NCBI RefSeq assembly: GCF_014193655.1
Contig: NZ_JACHZQ010000004.1
Location: forward strand, 310,001-374,000
DNA: 64,000 nt
Direction: 5' to 3'
Source: Rhizobium sp. BK313
GTDB taxonomy: Bacteria > Pseudomonadota > Alphaproteobacteria > Rhizobiales > Rhizobiaceae
Position numbers and translations under genes: made by a program. Below are positions 17,941-27,625 of this stretch, piece by piece (the stretch's first letter is position 1; each line of letters starts with the position of its first letter). The notes beneath the pieces are model-generated. The model did no database searches. It saw nothing but the letters and a program-made list of their open reading frames with translations, and was not told where the DNA came from.

Positions 17941-20189
17941 TGGACACTCTCAACAAAATGGAAATCACCCGCCGCGGCCTGCTGGCTGGAACCGGCTTCC
18001 TGATGGTCAGCTTCTCCGTCAGCGGCGCCCTCGGCCAGGAGGCCAGCCAACCAGCGGAGGCTCCGGCGGCGAAAGGCCCGCCCTTGCCGGGTGGCCTTGC
18101 CGACGATCCCTATCTGGATTCCTGGATAAAGATTGGTGCCGACAGCCACATCACCGTTTTCACAGGCAAGGCCGAGCTGGGGCAGGGCATCAAAACCGCG
18201 CTGATTCAGCTCGCCGCGGAGGAACTGCAGGTCGAGCCTGCCGACATCGAGATGATTACCGCCGATACCGGACGCACGCCGAACGAAGGCTATACGGCCG
18301 GCAGCCAGTCGATCACCGGAAGCGGCGTCGCCATTCGCAACGCGGCAGCGCAGGTGCGAGATCTTCTGATTGCCCAGGCCGCCAGCCGATTTGGGCTCGA
18401 CGCAAATACATTGCAGGCCAAGGGCAAGACTATTGTCACAGCCGACGGCCACTCCGTCGGCTATGGCGAACTGGTTTCAGGGCAAATTCTGCATCTGAAA
18501 GCGCAGCCGCAATCGAGGCTGACGCCGCCCAGCGCGTTGCGCTACATCGGCAAATCGATGCAACGCGTCGATATCCCTGACAAAGTCACCGGCGGCGTTG
18601 CTTACGTTCAGGATCTGAAGCTAGACGGCATGCTGCATGCCCGGCTGGTGCGGCCGCCGAGCTATGGCGCAAAGCTTCAAGACTTCGATCAGTCGAGTAT
18701 CGCTTCCATGCCTGGGGTCGTCTCGGTCATACGCGATGGTAATTTCCTCGCCGTCGTGGCTGAGCAAGAGTTCCAAGCAATCAAAGCGATGCGCGAACTG
18801 ACCACTCTGGCGAAATGGGAAGAAAAACCGTCTTTGCCTGAGCAGGCCAATCTGCCCGCGGTTCTCGAAAGTCTCGAGCGGGAGGTCGGCACGGTCGCGC
18901 AATCCGGCACGCCGACCTTCAACGGCCCGAAGATCTTCGAGGCGACCTATACGCGCCCGTATACCAGCCACGGCTCGATCGGCCCGTCGTGCTCCGTTGC
19001 TCTGATGGATGCCGACGGCAGCGTCAAGGTCTGGACCCATACGCAAGGCGTCTATCCCGATCGCGGGGCGATCGCCGATCTGCTCGGGCTGCCGAACGAG
19101 AAAGTCCGGGCCATCCACATGCCCAGCGCCGGCTGCTACGGCCATAACGGCGCCGACGATGCGGCCGGCGATGCGGCGCTGATTGCGTCCAAGCTTCCCG
19201 GCCGGCCGATTCGGCTACAATGGATGCGCGAGCAGGAGCATAGCTGGGAGCCCTTCGGTCCGGCCATGGTGACAAAGGTCAAGGCCTCGCTCGACGCGAA
19301 CGGCAAGATCGATAACTGGACATACGATCTCTGGAGCAACACACACTCGACGCGTCCGGGCAAGGCGGGCGAACTGATCGCCGGTCGATTGAAGGAAAAT
19401 CCTGTCGCGCCACTGCCGGTGAAAATGGAAATAACGCCTCTGGGCAACGGCGATCGCAATGCCGATCCGCTCTATGTCATCCCGAACAGGCGCATCCTCT
19501 GGCATTTCGTGGCGCAGATGCCCGTGCGCGTCTCGGCGCTCAGGGGATTGGGCGCCTACGCCAATGTTTTCTCCATCGAGAGCACGATGGACGAGTTGTC
19601 GCGCATCGCCAATGTCGATCCGGTCGAGTTCCGGCTTCGCCATCTGGCCGATCCGCGTGCCCGCGACGTGGTGCAGATGGCAGCGGACAAGTTCGGTTGG
19701 AGCAACAGCAAACTTCCCGACGGACACGGCCGCGGTTTCGCCTTTGCGCGTTACAAGAACCATGCCGCCTATCTCGCTATCGCCGTGGAAGCCAAGGTTG
19801 AGCGCGAGACGGGCAGGGCGCAGGTTCTTCGCGCCGTCGCGGCGATCGACAGCGGCCAGGTCATTAACCCCGATGGCATCCGCAATCAGACGGAAGGCGG
19901 CATCCTGCAATCGATGAGTTGGACGCTTTACGAAGCCGTGACCTTCGACGATACGCGCATTACCAGCACCGATTGGTCGCGCTATCCGATCCTGCGTTTC
20001 GCCAGCGTGCCGGAGACCGTCGATGTTCACATCATCGACCGGCCGGATCAACCTTTCCTCGGTACCGGCGAAGCGGCGCAGGGGCCGACGTCGGCAGCCG
20101 TCGCCAACGCCATTCGCGACATCGTCGGTAAGCGGCTGTACGACCTGCCGCTGACGCGCGAGCGGATCAAGGCGGCAATTACGGTCTAG
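17940..20189 (+). CDS. Molybdopterin-binding subunit of an aldehyde oxidase/IorB-type dehydrogenase
   Basis: Large catalytic subunit, 749 residues. A twin-arginine signal (EITRRGLLAGTGFLMVSFS) sends the folded complex to the periplasm. The cofactor motifs of the xanthine oxidase family are present: FTGKAELGQGIKTALIQLA near the start, RGLGAYANVFSIESTMDEL, and the C-terminal GEAAQGPTSAAVANAI with the catalytic Glu711. Together with the cytochrome and iron-sulphur subunits it should hydroxylate an aldehyde or N-heterocycle and pass electrons to cytochrome c. The organisation matches IorAB or nicotinate dehydrogenase-like enzymes. The substrate cannot be called. No chaperone (XdhC/CoxF-like) gene is next to it. 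Confidence 0.9.
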   Translation: MDTLNKMEITRRGLLAGTGFLMVSFSVSGALGQEASQPAEAPAAKGPPLPGGLADDPYLDSWIKIGADSHITVFTGKAELGQGIKTALIQLAAEELQVEPADIEMITADTGRTPNEGYTAGSQSITGSGVAIRNAAAQVRDLLIAQAASRFGLDANTLQAKGKTIVTADGHSVGYGELVSGQILHLKAQPQSRLTPPSALRYIGKSMQRVDIPDKVTGGVAYVQDLKLDGMLHARLVRPPSYGAKLQDFDQSSIASMPGVVSVIRDGNFLAVVAEQEFQAIKAMRELTTLAKWEEKPSLPEQANLPAVLESLEREVGTVAQSGTPTFNGPKIFEATYTRPYTSHGSIGPSCSVALMDADGSVKVWTHTQGVYPDRGAIADLLGLPNEKVRAIHMPSAGCYGHNGADDAAGDAALIASKLPGRPIRLQWMREQEHSWEPFGPAMVTKVKASLDANGKIDNWTYDLWSNTHSTRPGKAGELIAGRLKENPVAPLPVKMEITPLGNGDRNADPLYVIPNRRILWHFVAQMPVRVSALRGLGAYANVFSIESTMDELSRIANVDPVEFRLRHLADPRARDVVQMAADKFGWSNSKLPDGHGRGFAFARYKNHAAYLAIAVEAKVERETGRAQVLRAVAAIDSGQVINPDGIRNQTEGGILQSMSWTLYEAVTFDDTRITSTDWSRYPILRFASVPETVDVHIIDRPDQPFLGTGEAAQGPTSAAVANAIRDIVGKRLYDLPLTRERIKAAITV

Positions 20190-20243
20190 TAATTTACTGC
20201 ATGGTGGTCGAAAGCCATTTCAGACTTTTGAAGAGCATGCCCT

Positions 20244-20270
20244 GGTGGAGGCGGCAGAACCGCCTTCACC
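20244..20270 (+). terminator. Hairpin after the molybdenum hydroxylase operon
   Basis: An 11-base-pair stem with one G-U pair (GGTGGAGGCGG, loop CAGAA, CCGCCTTCACC) 55 bases after the stop. It has no following T-run, so it is a weak intrinsic terminator or an mRNA-end stabiliser. Confidence 0.5.
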
Positions 20271-20307
20271 CTTAACGCGCACCCGATGTCACAGGGTTGC
20301 AATCAAA

Positions 20308-20337
20308 CTGTCGCAAAACTGTCATCCAGCCTGTCTA
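20308..20337 (+). promoter_or_regulatory. PHO box (PhoB operator) before the AfuA/PhnS-type importer
   Basis: Two direct repeats CTGTCGC and CTGTCAT separated by AAAA (20308-20325), then a third partial copy CTGTCTA (20331-20337). This agrees closely with the PhoB consensus of CTGTCAT repeats at an 11-base period. TCTAAAT just downstream could serve as the -10. The start codon of the ATPase gene is 40 bases further on. Phosphate-starvation control of the downstream operon is therefore likely. Confidence 0.75.
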
Positions 20338-20377
20338 AATGTCGCCGTAATTTAATCCGCACGACATTTGGTCGCCA

Positions 20378-21469
<1,092 letters not shown>

Positions 21470-21485
21470 AGGGAGTTTTCGAGGA

Positions 21486-22442
21486 ATGTTTAAATCGATC
21501 AAGAGCATGGCACTTGCCGCCGTGACAGCCATGATGATGGCCGGCGTCGCGCATGCCGACATTACCGTTTATACTGCTGGTCCGCAGGACCTCATCGACA
21601 AGCTCGCCTCCGGCTTCACGACGCAGACCGGTATCAAGGTCAAGGTCTTCCAGGCAACGACCGGCAAGGTCATGGCTCGCATCGAATCGGAAGCCGCCAA
21701 CCCGGTTGTCGACGTCCTGATTTCCGCCTCCTGGGATACGGCAACCGATTTTGCCAAGCGCGGCTGGCTCGTTGCCTATACCAGCCCGAACGCCGCCAAG
21801 GTGCCGGACTTCTTGAAGACCGATACCGCCGTCGCCCAGGGCGTGTCCGCCCTCGGTATTGCCTGGAACCCGAAGAGCAACACGCCGAAGCCGACCGAAT
21901 GGGCAGACCTCACCAAGCCGGACTACAAGGACCTGGTCAACATTCCAGACCCTGCTCAGTCCGGCTCGTCCTTCGAACTGACTGCTGCCCTGCAGGGAAT
22001 GGACGGCTGGAAGCTGTTCGATGACCTCAAGGCCAACGGCGCGATCGTCGCCGGTGCCAATGCCGACGCGCTGAATCCGGTTCTGCAGGGCGCCAAGGCT
22101 GCCGTTTTCGGCGCCGTCGACTACATCGCCATGGGCAGCAAGGCAAACGGCGAAAGCATCGACGTGATCTTCCCGGCCTCCGGCACGGTTATCGCGCCGC
22201 GCCCGGCCATGATCCTCAACTGGTCGAAGCACCAGGACGAAGCCAAGAAGTTCATCGACTACATGCTGTCAGACGAAGGTCAGAAGGCTGTCGCCGACGA
22301 TTATCTGATGCCCTCGCGCACGGACATTCCGGCCAATCGTCCGCTGATCAGCGATCTCAAGGTGCTGAAGTATGACACCAAGGCGATCTACGGCAAGCGC
22401 AAGGACACGCTGAAGGAATTCGCGGACAAGTTCGCGAAGTAA
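21486..22442 (+). CDS. Periplasmic binding protein, AfuA/FbpA/PhnS type
   Basis: Protein of 318 residues with a clear Sec signal (MFKSIKSMALAAVTAMMMAG, cleaved after VAHA). The mature part starts DITVYTAGPQDLIDKLASGF and includes TGKVMARIESEAANPVVDV and SDEGQKAVADDYLMPSR, hallmarks of family 1 binding proteins that take iron(III) or phosphorylated organic ligands. The usual tyrosine pair of iron-binding FbpA near the C-terminus is not evident. Combined with the PHO box this favours a phosphorus source such as a sugar phosphate (the known ligand of AfuA) or aminoethylphosphonate rather than iron. The ATG follows GAGGA closely, with GGGAG about 12 bases upstream. Confidence 0.85.
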   Translation: MFKSIKSMALAAVTAMMMAGVAHADITVYTAGPQDLIDKLASGFTTQTGIKVKVFQATTGKVMARIESEAANPVVDVLISASWDTATDFAKRGWLVAYTSPNAAKVPDFLKTDTAVAQGVSALGIAWNPKSNTPKPTEWADLTKPDYKDLVNIPDPAQSGSSFELTAALQGMDGWKLFDDLKANGAIVAGANADALNPVLQGAKAAVFGAVDYIAMGSKANGESIDVIFPASGTVIAPRPAMILNWSKHQDEAKKFIDYMLSDEGQKAVADDYLMPSRTDIPANRPLISDLKVLKYDTKAIYGKRKDTLKEFADKFAK

Positions 22443-22454
22443 GGTCTGAACAGG

Positions 22455-24134
22455 ATGAAGGCGAACGGCATCAGCGGCGCAGCACCGGCAGCGTGGCTCG
22501 CGACAGCGGGTCTCGTGCTGGTGGTCGTGGTGCCGTTCGCGGCTATCGTCCTGCAGGCGATTTTCCCGGAGATCGGGCAGGGCTCCTTTGCGGCGCCCTT
22601 CTCGCAATTTTTCGCGACACTTGGTGATAGCGCGCTGTTGACGATGAGCCGCAACACCCTGATCCTCGGTTTCAGCGTCGTCCTATTGTCGGCGCTGCTG
22701 GCTGTGCCGCTTGGTGTGTGCCGGGCGCTCTACAAGGTGCCTTTTGCCGCCTTTTGGGATGTGGTTCTGCTCGTCCCGTTCATGATCCCGCCCTACATCG
22801 CCACGCTCGGCTGGATCATGACGCTGCAGCCTCGCGGCTATCTGCAGCAGTTAGCCGGCTTCAACCTCGCTCCGGTATTGTTTTCACTTTTCGGCATGAC
22901 CTTCGTCATGGCGATGAACACGTTTCCGGTCGTCTATTTCGCGGTCTCGCGGACGGTTGAAGCGGTGGGCTCGCGTTATGCGGATATCGGCCGCGTCTTC
23001 GGCGCTTCGCCAGCGCGCTCCTTCTGGCGCATCACTCTGCCGCTCTCGGCCCCCGGGCTTGCCGGCAGCCTGATGCTGGTCTTCGCAGCCGCGATCGAGG
23101 AATATGGTACACCGGCCGCCCTTGGCGGACGCACAAAATTCCAGGTGCTGGTCACCGGCATCGATCTGCGCGTTTCCGATTGGCCGATCGACCTGCCGGG
23201 CGCGGCTATCCTGTCAATCGTGCTGGTCACCATGTCGCTCGCGACATTCCTGCTGCAGCGCTGGATCCTCGCCCGACGCTCCTATGAGACCATGGGCGGC
23301 AAGCCGCAAAACAAGGACAAACGGCAGCTCGGTGCCCTCGGCATTCCCGTTCTCATAGCCTTTGCCGTCGTCGCTTTTCTCGCGACCGGCGTGCCGTTGC
23401 TCGCCATTTTGGCCACTGCTTCGTCCAGGACCATCTCCAGTGGGCTTACGATTGGCAATCTCGGCTTCGGCAATTTCGTCGCCGTCTTCAAAGACAGCGC
23501 CGGCGCGCTGCAGGCGCTTGGAAACAGCATTGCACTCGGCGTGGGCACAGCTCTTCTGACCGGCCTTATCGGCGTGCTCGCCGCCTACACCACCGTCAAG
23601 ACGCGTTATCGCGGCCGAATGCTACTGGACATCATGACGATCCTGCCGAACGCGTTGCCGGGCATCGTCGTCGCCGTAGGATTGATCCTCGCATGGAATA
23701 TGCCAGGCCTGCCGTTCACGCCCTACAATACTGGCTTCATACTGCTGCTCGCCTATTGCTGCCTGCTGCTGCCGCAGCCGGTGCGCTACACGACGGCCGC
23801 TTTCCAACAGATTGGCGACAATCTGGAGGCAGCGGCCCGCGTCTGCGGCGCCGGCAGCTTCACCGCATTCCGCCGCATCATGTTGCCGCTTGTGTTTCCG
23901 AGCCTCGCGACCTCGATGCTACTCGTTTTTGCCGTCGCTTCGCGCGAACTCGTCGCCTCCGTCGTGGTCGCCCCTGTGGGCATGCAGACCATAGCAACCT
24001 TCATCTGGCGGCAATTCGAACAGGGTTCGATCGGCCTTGGCATGGCGATGGCTTTCATCACCATCGTCATCACCACTCTATTGCCGCTTTGCCTGATCGG
24101 CGTTATGCGCCGGGTCAGCGTCATTCAGGACTGA
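22455..24134 (+). CDS. Fused ABC transporter permease, AfuB/PhnU2 type
   Basis: Inner-membrane protein of 559 residues made of two permease halves in one chain with about 12 membrane helices. Each half has an EAA loop: IGRVFGASPARSFWRITLPL near residue 180 and LEAAARVCGAGSFTAFRRIM near 460. Fused permeases of this size are typical of SfuB/AfuB iron or sugar-phosphate importers and of the PhnU2 permease proposed for 2-aminoethylphosphonate. It starts 12 bases after the binding-protein stop and ends 16 bases before a convergent gene, so the operon has just three genes. Confidence 0.88.
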   Translation: MKANGISGAAPAAWLATAGLVLVVVVPFAAIVLQAIFPEIGQGSFAAPFSQFFATLGDSALLTMSRNTLILGFSVVLLSALLAVPLGVCRALYKVPFAAFWDVVLLVPFMIPPYIATLGWIMTLQPRGYLQQLAGFNLAPVLFSLFGMTFVMAMNTFPVVYFAVSRTVEAVGSRYADIGRVFGASPARSFWRITLPLSAPGLAGSLMLVFAAAIEEYGTPAALGGRTKFQVLVTGIDLRVSDWPIDLPGAAILSIVLVTMSLATFLLQRWILARRSYETMGGKPQNKDKRQLGALGIPVLIAFAVVAFLATGVPLLAILATASSRTISSGLTIGNLGFGNFVAVFKDSAGALQALGNSIALGVGTALLTGLIGVLAAYTTVKTRYRGRMLLDIMTILPNALPGIVVAVGLILAWNMPGLPFTPYNTGFILLLAYCCLLLPQPVRYTTAAFQQIGDNLEAAARVCGAGSFTAFRRIMLPLVFPSLATSMLLVFAVASRELVASVVVAPVGMQTIATFIWRQFEQGSIGLGMAMAFITIVITTLLPLCLIGVMRRVSVIQD

Positions 24135-24150
24135 TCGACACCGAAAGCCA

Positions 24151-24936
24151 TCAGGCCGAAAGCGGCGCGACCGGCTCGTGTGAAAAGCCCGCGGCATCCA
24201 GCGCCTTGCGGACAAGGCCGGACGCTTTGGCATCGTTCATGAAGGCGGTCACAAACGAAAGGGCAGCAGGTTTGTCCTTGCCGACCGCAATCGCGATTCC
24301 GGTCTGCTGAAAGCCTCCATCGAGCACAAGCGCGTCAGAGAACTTGGGCAGCAACGTGTGAAATGCATCCCGCGACAGGGCCAGAGCCTCGGCTTGTCCG
24401 GTCAGCAGAAGATCGACCGCCGCGGCGATCGATTCCTGCGCCGTCGGCACGGTCTTGGTCAGGCTGCGCGTAGAAGCACGAATGGTCGTCGTATTGGCAA
24501 TGCCGACAACCCGGATTCCTTCACGATCGACCTCGGCAAGCGTCCTGATACCGGATGTGCCGGTGACGAGATACGTGCTTTCGAGCAGGTAATAGGCCGG
24601 ACCAAAGGCCACTTTTTTGCGGCGTTCCTCATCGACCGGCATGAAGGTGACATCGATCGCGCCTTTCTCCAGCGCTTCAGTGCAAGCGCCGGAGTTCATG
24701 AAGATGACGATATCCAGGGACGCGTCGAGCTGGGACGCCAGCGCCTCGGCAAAATCGACGGTCACACCCTTGACTTCTTCACCTTCGCGCATGGCAAAAA
24801 GCACAGACGGGGCAGGGGCAGCGATGATCCCAACCCTCAGTTTTCCAGTCGGGGTCAGCTCCGCGAAGGCGGCATCGCGATCAAGCGGCATATGGGCATT
24901 GTCTATGGTTTCATTCATCAGATCGGACCGTCGCAT
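24151..24936 (-). CDS. Family 3 solute-binding-like protein without a signal peptide
   Basis: Protein of 261 residues with the two-lobe layout of amino-acid-binding proteins: LRVGIIAAPAPSVLFAMREG, then VKGVTVDFAEALASQLDASL, GAIDVTFMPVDEERRKKVAFGPAYY and a C-terminal GKDKPAALSFVTAFMNDAKASG. The N-terminus (MRRSDLMNETIDNAHMPLD) is polar and has no export signal, whether the start is 24936 or the ATG at 24918. The start codon shares a base with the preceding stop (TGATG), so it is coupled to an aspartoacylase-like enzyme. Either it acts in the cytoplasm as a ligand sensor or ligand-delivery protein, or the exported form has been lost. No transporter genes accompany it. Confidence 0.75.
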   Translation of the reverse strand: MRRSDLMNETIDNAHMPLDRDAAFAELTPTGKLRVGIIAAPAPSVLFAMREGEEVKGVTVDFAEALASQLDASLDIVIFMNSGACTEALEKGAIDVTFMPVDEERRKKVAFGPAYYLLESTYLVTGTSGIRTLAEVDREGIRVVGIANTTTIRASTRSLTKTVPTAQESIAAAVDLLLTGQAEALALSRDAFHTLLPKFSDALVLDGGFQQTGIAIAVGKDKPAALSFVTAFMNDAKASGLVRKALDAAGFSHEPVAPLSA

Positions 24937-25865
24937 CACGCGGTAACCGGCGTGCCGACGCCGATGAGCGCCTCGCCCTGGTTCACCGACAGGCTCGTCA
25001 GCCGGTAGAGGATGAAGCCCGCCTTTTCCGATTGAATGCTCGCGAGAACTTCGCCGAACACATTCTTGATTTCGCCCAGCAATTCGCCAACACCAACGAC
25101 CTCGGTCAGGTCCTTGCGAGGATACCAGAGGCCCGTGACCGGCGCGGTCGGCACCCACATGGTCACCACCTTGGTTGCCTCCGTGGTATTCTTCGGAGCA
25201 TCGGATACCATGCCGAGATGCTGCATCACTCGGCGGACGCCGTCCGTCAACTGCGTCACGGTCGCTTCGCCCCAAAGGCCGTTGCCGCTTACTTCCGGGA
25301 GGATGCTCGGGATGCCGAGCTTGCCTGAGGCATCGACCGTGTAACCGGCGCCGCCGGCTGCGACCAGCACGGGAATGCCGAAGGCAGCGGCCATGGCCTG
25401 GGATTTTTCCGATCCCGCCGGGAAGATCGTGAATGGCTCCAAACCCTCGTCCAGATCGCCGCCATGCATGTCGATATAAGCGTCGACCTGCGGATAGACC
25501 TTCGTCACCAGCCAGTGCGCCAGCCGCTCGCTGGTCGAACCGTCCGGCTTGCCGGGGAACATGCGGTTCAGGTTCTTACCGTCCTGCGGCATGATGTAGA
25601 TGTTGCGCTTGTGGAAGCCTTGGACGTTGAGGATCGGCAGGATCACCAGGGTTCCTTTGATCTCCTCCGGCTTGATCCGCATCGTCCTCACAGCAGCCTC
25701 GACCGAGCAGAATTCCGACCCGTGCACGCCAGCCGTGATCAAGAGCGTCGGACCAGGCTCCGCGCTCTCGATGATCGCGAAGGGGATCGCGGTTTCATCG
25801 ACCGGGGTGACATGGCCGAACTCGGCGCGAGCTTTTCCGGTGCGAAGAGCGGGCAGATTTTCCAT
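24936..25865 (-). CDS. Succinylglutamate desuccinylase/aspartoacylase family hydrolase
   Basis: Zinc amidohydrolase of 309 residues in the AstE/AspA branch of the M14-like fold. The zinc ligands are visible: H48 and E51 in ITAGVHGSEFCSVEA, then H134 in AYIDMHGGDLDEG, with the substrate-binding segment GKNLNRMFPG near 97-105. Family enzymes remove an acyl group from an amino acid or act on related amides. The C-terminal part (from about residue 230) is the beta-barrel extension seen in family members. The ATG at 25865 is chosen with AGAGG about 10 bases upstream. It forms a two-gene unit with the signal-less binding protein, which suggests that protein may sense or supply its substrate. Confidence 0.85.
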   Translation of the reverse strand: MENLPALRTGKARAEFGHVTPVDETAIPFAIIESAEPGPTLLITAGVHGSEFCSVEAAVRTMRIKPEEIKGTLVILPILNVQGFHKRNIYIMPQDGKNLNRMFPGKPDGSTSERLAHWLVTKVYPQVDAYIDMHGGDLDEGLEPFTIFPAGSEKSQAMAAAFGIPVLVAAGGAGYTVDASGKLGIPSILPEVSGNGLWGEATVTQLTDGVRRVMQHLGMVSDAPKNTTEATKVVTMWVPTAPVTGLWYPRKDLTEVVGVGELLGEIKNVFGEVLASIQSEKAGFILYRLTSLSVNQGEALIGVGTPVTA

Positions 25866-26317
25866 GGCGCAACAGCCTCTCAAAATGTGTGTGGGATTTA
25901 TGTCTGGCGTATCGGAGAGCCGCACGGAAACGTGCGAGAGATTGCGTCAGGATAAGCACCGTCTTGCAGTGACGACAAGGCCTTTGCGTGGCTAGGATGG
26001 GATTATTAAGCAGCGCGCACGTATAGCCGGCCACGGAAGAGAAGCCGCTCCAAATTCAAGTCTCTATTCCCGCTGCTGGAAACACTTGGTATCGGCTCGA
26101 GCATTCAAAACAACACCAATTGATACCCGAAACAGAATTAGCAATGTTCTGTAAATAGTTGTTTATTCGTTATTTTTTGCAGAAGTTTCCGCATTCGAAT
26201 ATTTCCAGGCTGCACCAAAAAGGCAAAATCAGGCTTGCTCAAATCAGAATAGATGATAACGTTTCAATTAAATTGAATGAAAATGACAAAACCGTCATCC
26301 TGGGGAGGAGACCAATC
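25866..26317. other. 452-base AT-rich divergent promoter region
   Basis: Lies between a minus-strand hydrolase gene and a plus-strand importer operon, so it must hold both promoters. The half next to the importer is strikingly AT-rich. It contains an ACAGAA/TTCTGT inverted repeat (26130-26150) and the AACGTT/TTCAATT elements described separately. No open frame with family resemblance was seen, and an in-frame extension of the binding protein upstream of 26318 looks non-coding. Confidence 0.6.
26258..26277 (+). promoter_or_regulatory. Candidate LacI-type operator before the glycoside importer
   Basis: AACGTT (26258-26263), a common core of LacI-family operators, touches a perfect 15-base palindrome TTCAATTAAATTGAA (26263-26277). 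The pair lies about 40 bases before the ribosome site GGGGAGGAG at 26302-26310. A LacI-family regulator gene lies in the same operon, so self-regulation is plausible but unproven. Confidence 0.4.
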
Positions 26318-27625
26318 ATGACAAGTAAAGCTATAGCTGCGTCCAGAATCCGCCGCCGCACCTTGCTTGCCGGCGCCGGCAGTGCCGTCATGCTGGCCAT
26401 GACGTCCAAGCTGCAAGCGCAGGAGTCGATCAGCGGTGAACTGGTAATCCTGAATTGGCTCGGCGGCACGGAGCTGGACATGATGCATGCTATTCAGAAG
26501 GGATTCCTCGCCAAACATCCGGGCGTAACTATTCGCGAAGTGGCTGTGACCGTCCAGGGCGATGCCCGCGGCGGCATCCGCGCCGCGCTGATGAGCGGCG
26601 AAGTGGTGGATGTCATCATCAACACATGGCCCGCCTTCCGCAAGGAACTGGCCGATGCCGGCACGCTGCGGCCGATCGACGACCAATGGAAAGCGTTCGG
26701 TTGGGATAAGCTCGTCAGCAAGTCCTGGCGTGATCTGGGTTCGATCAGTGGTGCCACCTATGGCCTGACCTATACCTACGGCGACCGTTCCGGCATCTGG
26801 TTCAAGAAGGAGCACCTGGCAAAGGCCGGTATCACCGAGCCGCCAAAGACATGGGATGAATTTCTCGCCACCTTCCCTAAGCTGACGCAGGCAGGCTTTA
26901 CCGCACCCGTCGCCATACCCGGCAAATATTGGGCGCATGCGGAATGGTTCGAGAGCCTGCTTCTGCGCACCGCCGGTGTCGAAACGGCAACGAAACTCGC
27001 CGCACACGAAATTCCCTGGACCGATCCCGCCGTGAAAACGGCGCTGATGAAATATGCCGACATGCTGAATGCCGGTTGCTGCGGTGCGCCGAACATCATG
27101 CTTGCCAATGACTGGGACGGCGAGGCGGATCAGATCTTTCAGGCCAATGCCAAGAACTATCTGCTGATCGGCATGTGGATGAACAACCGCGCGAAAAACG
27201 ACTATAAACTCATTGAAGGAAAGGACTATTCTCTCTTCCAGTTCCCAGCTCTCGGCATGGGTCACGACGATACGTCCAGCGTCGACGCGAAGGAGTTCCT
27301 GGTAACCTCGAACGGCGCCAATCCGAAGGCCGCCGATGCCTTCCTCGATTATTGGACCAGCGCCGAAGCCGCCAATGTGCTCGCCAAGACCGGCTATGCC
27401 TCGCCGAGCAGCGCCACCGATGCCTCCCTCTATGGGGAAGCGCAGCAGGTGGCGACGAAGGCGGTCGCGAGCTCCAAGCTTCAGTTCGTGCTTGGCGATC
27501 TGCTGCCGGGCGATCTGGTCGATGAATATCGGGTACAGTTGCAAAAGTTCCTGCAGAACCCGACCGCGGCCAATGTCGATACGGTCTTGGCGGCAATCGA
27601 AACCAAGGCCGGGAGCTCCTACTGA
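26318..27625 (+). CDS. ABC sugar-type substrate-binding protein (family 1)
   Basis: Periplasmic protein of 435 residues. The signal (SRIRRRTLLAGAGSAVMLAM) carries an RRR motif and may use the Tat path. The mature part begins ISGELVILNWLGGTELDMMH and has the usual segments of carbohydrate-binding proteins: GEVVDVIINTWPAF, TYGDRSGIWFKKEHLAKAGI and PPKTWDEFLATFPKLTQ. The start is fixed by a strong ribosome site (GGGGAGGAG, 7 bases upstream). It is first of an operon with two permeases, a glycoside hydrolase, a LacI regulator and an ATPase, so the ligand is probably an oligosaccharide or glycoside released or broken down by that hydrolase. Confidence 0.9.
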   Translation: MTSKAIAASRIRRRTLLAGAGSAVMLAMTSKLQAQESISGELVILNWLGGTELDMMHAIQKGFLAKHPGVTIREVAVTVQGDARGGIRAALMSGEVVDVIINTWPAFRKELADAGTLRPIDDQWKAFGWDKLVSKSWRDLGSISGATYGLTYTYGDRSGIWFKKEHLAKAGITEPPKTWDEFLATFPKLTQAGFTAPVAIPGKYWAHAEWFESLLLRTAGVETATKLAAHEIPWTDPAVKTALMKYADMLNAGCCGAPNIMLANDWDGEADQIFQANAKNYLLIGMWMNNRAKNDYKLIEGKDYSLFQFPALGMGHDDTSSVDAKEFLVTSNGANPKAADAFLDYWTSAEAANVLAKTGYASPSSATDASLYGEAQQVATKAVASSKLQFVLGDLLPGDLVDEYRVQLQKFLQNPTAANVDTVLAAIETKAGSSY

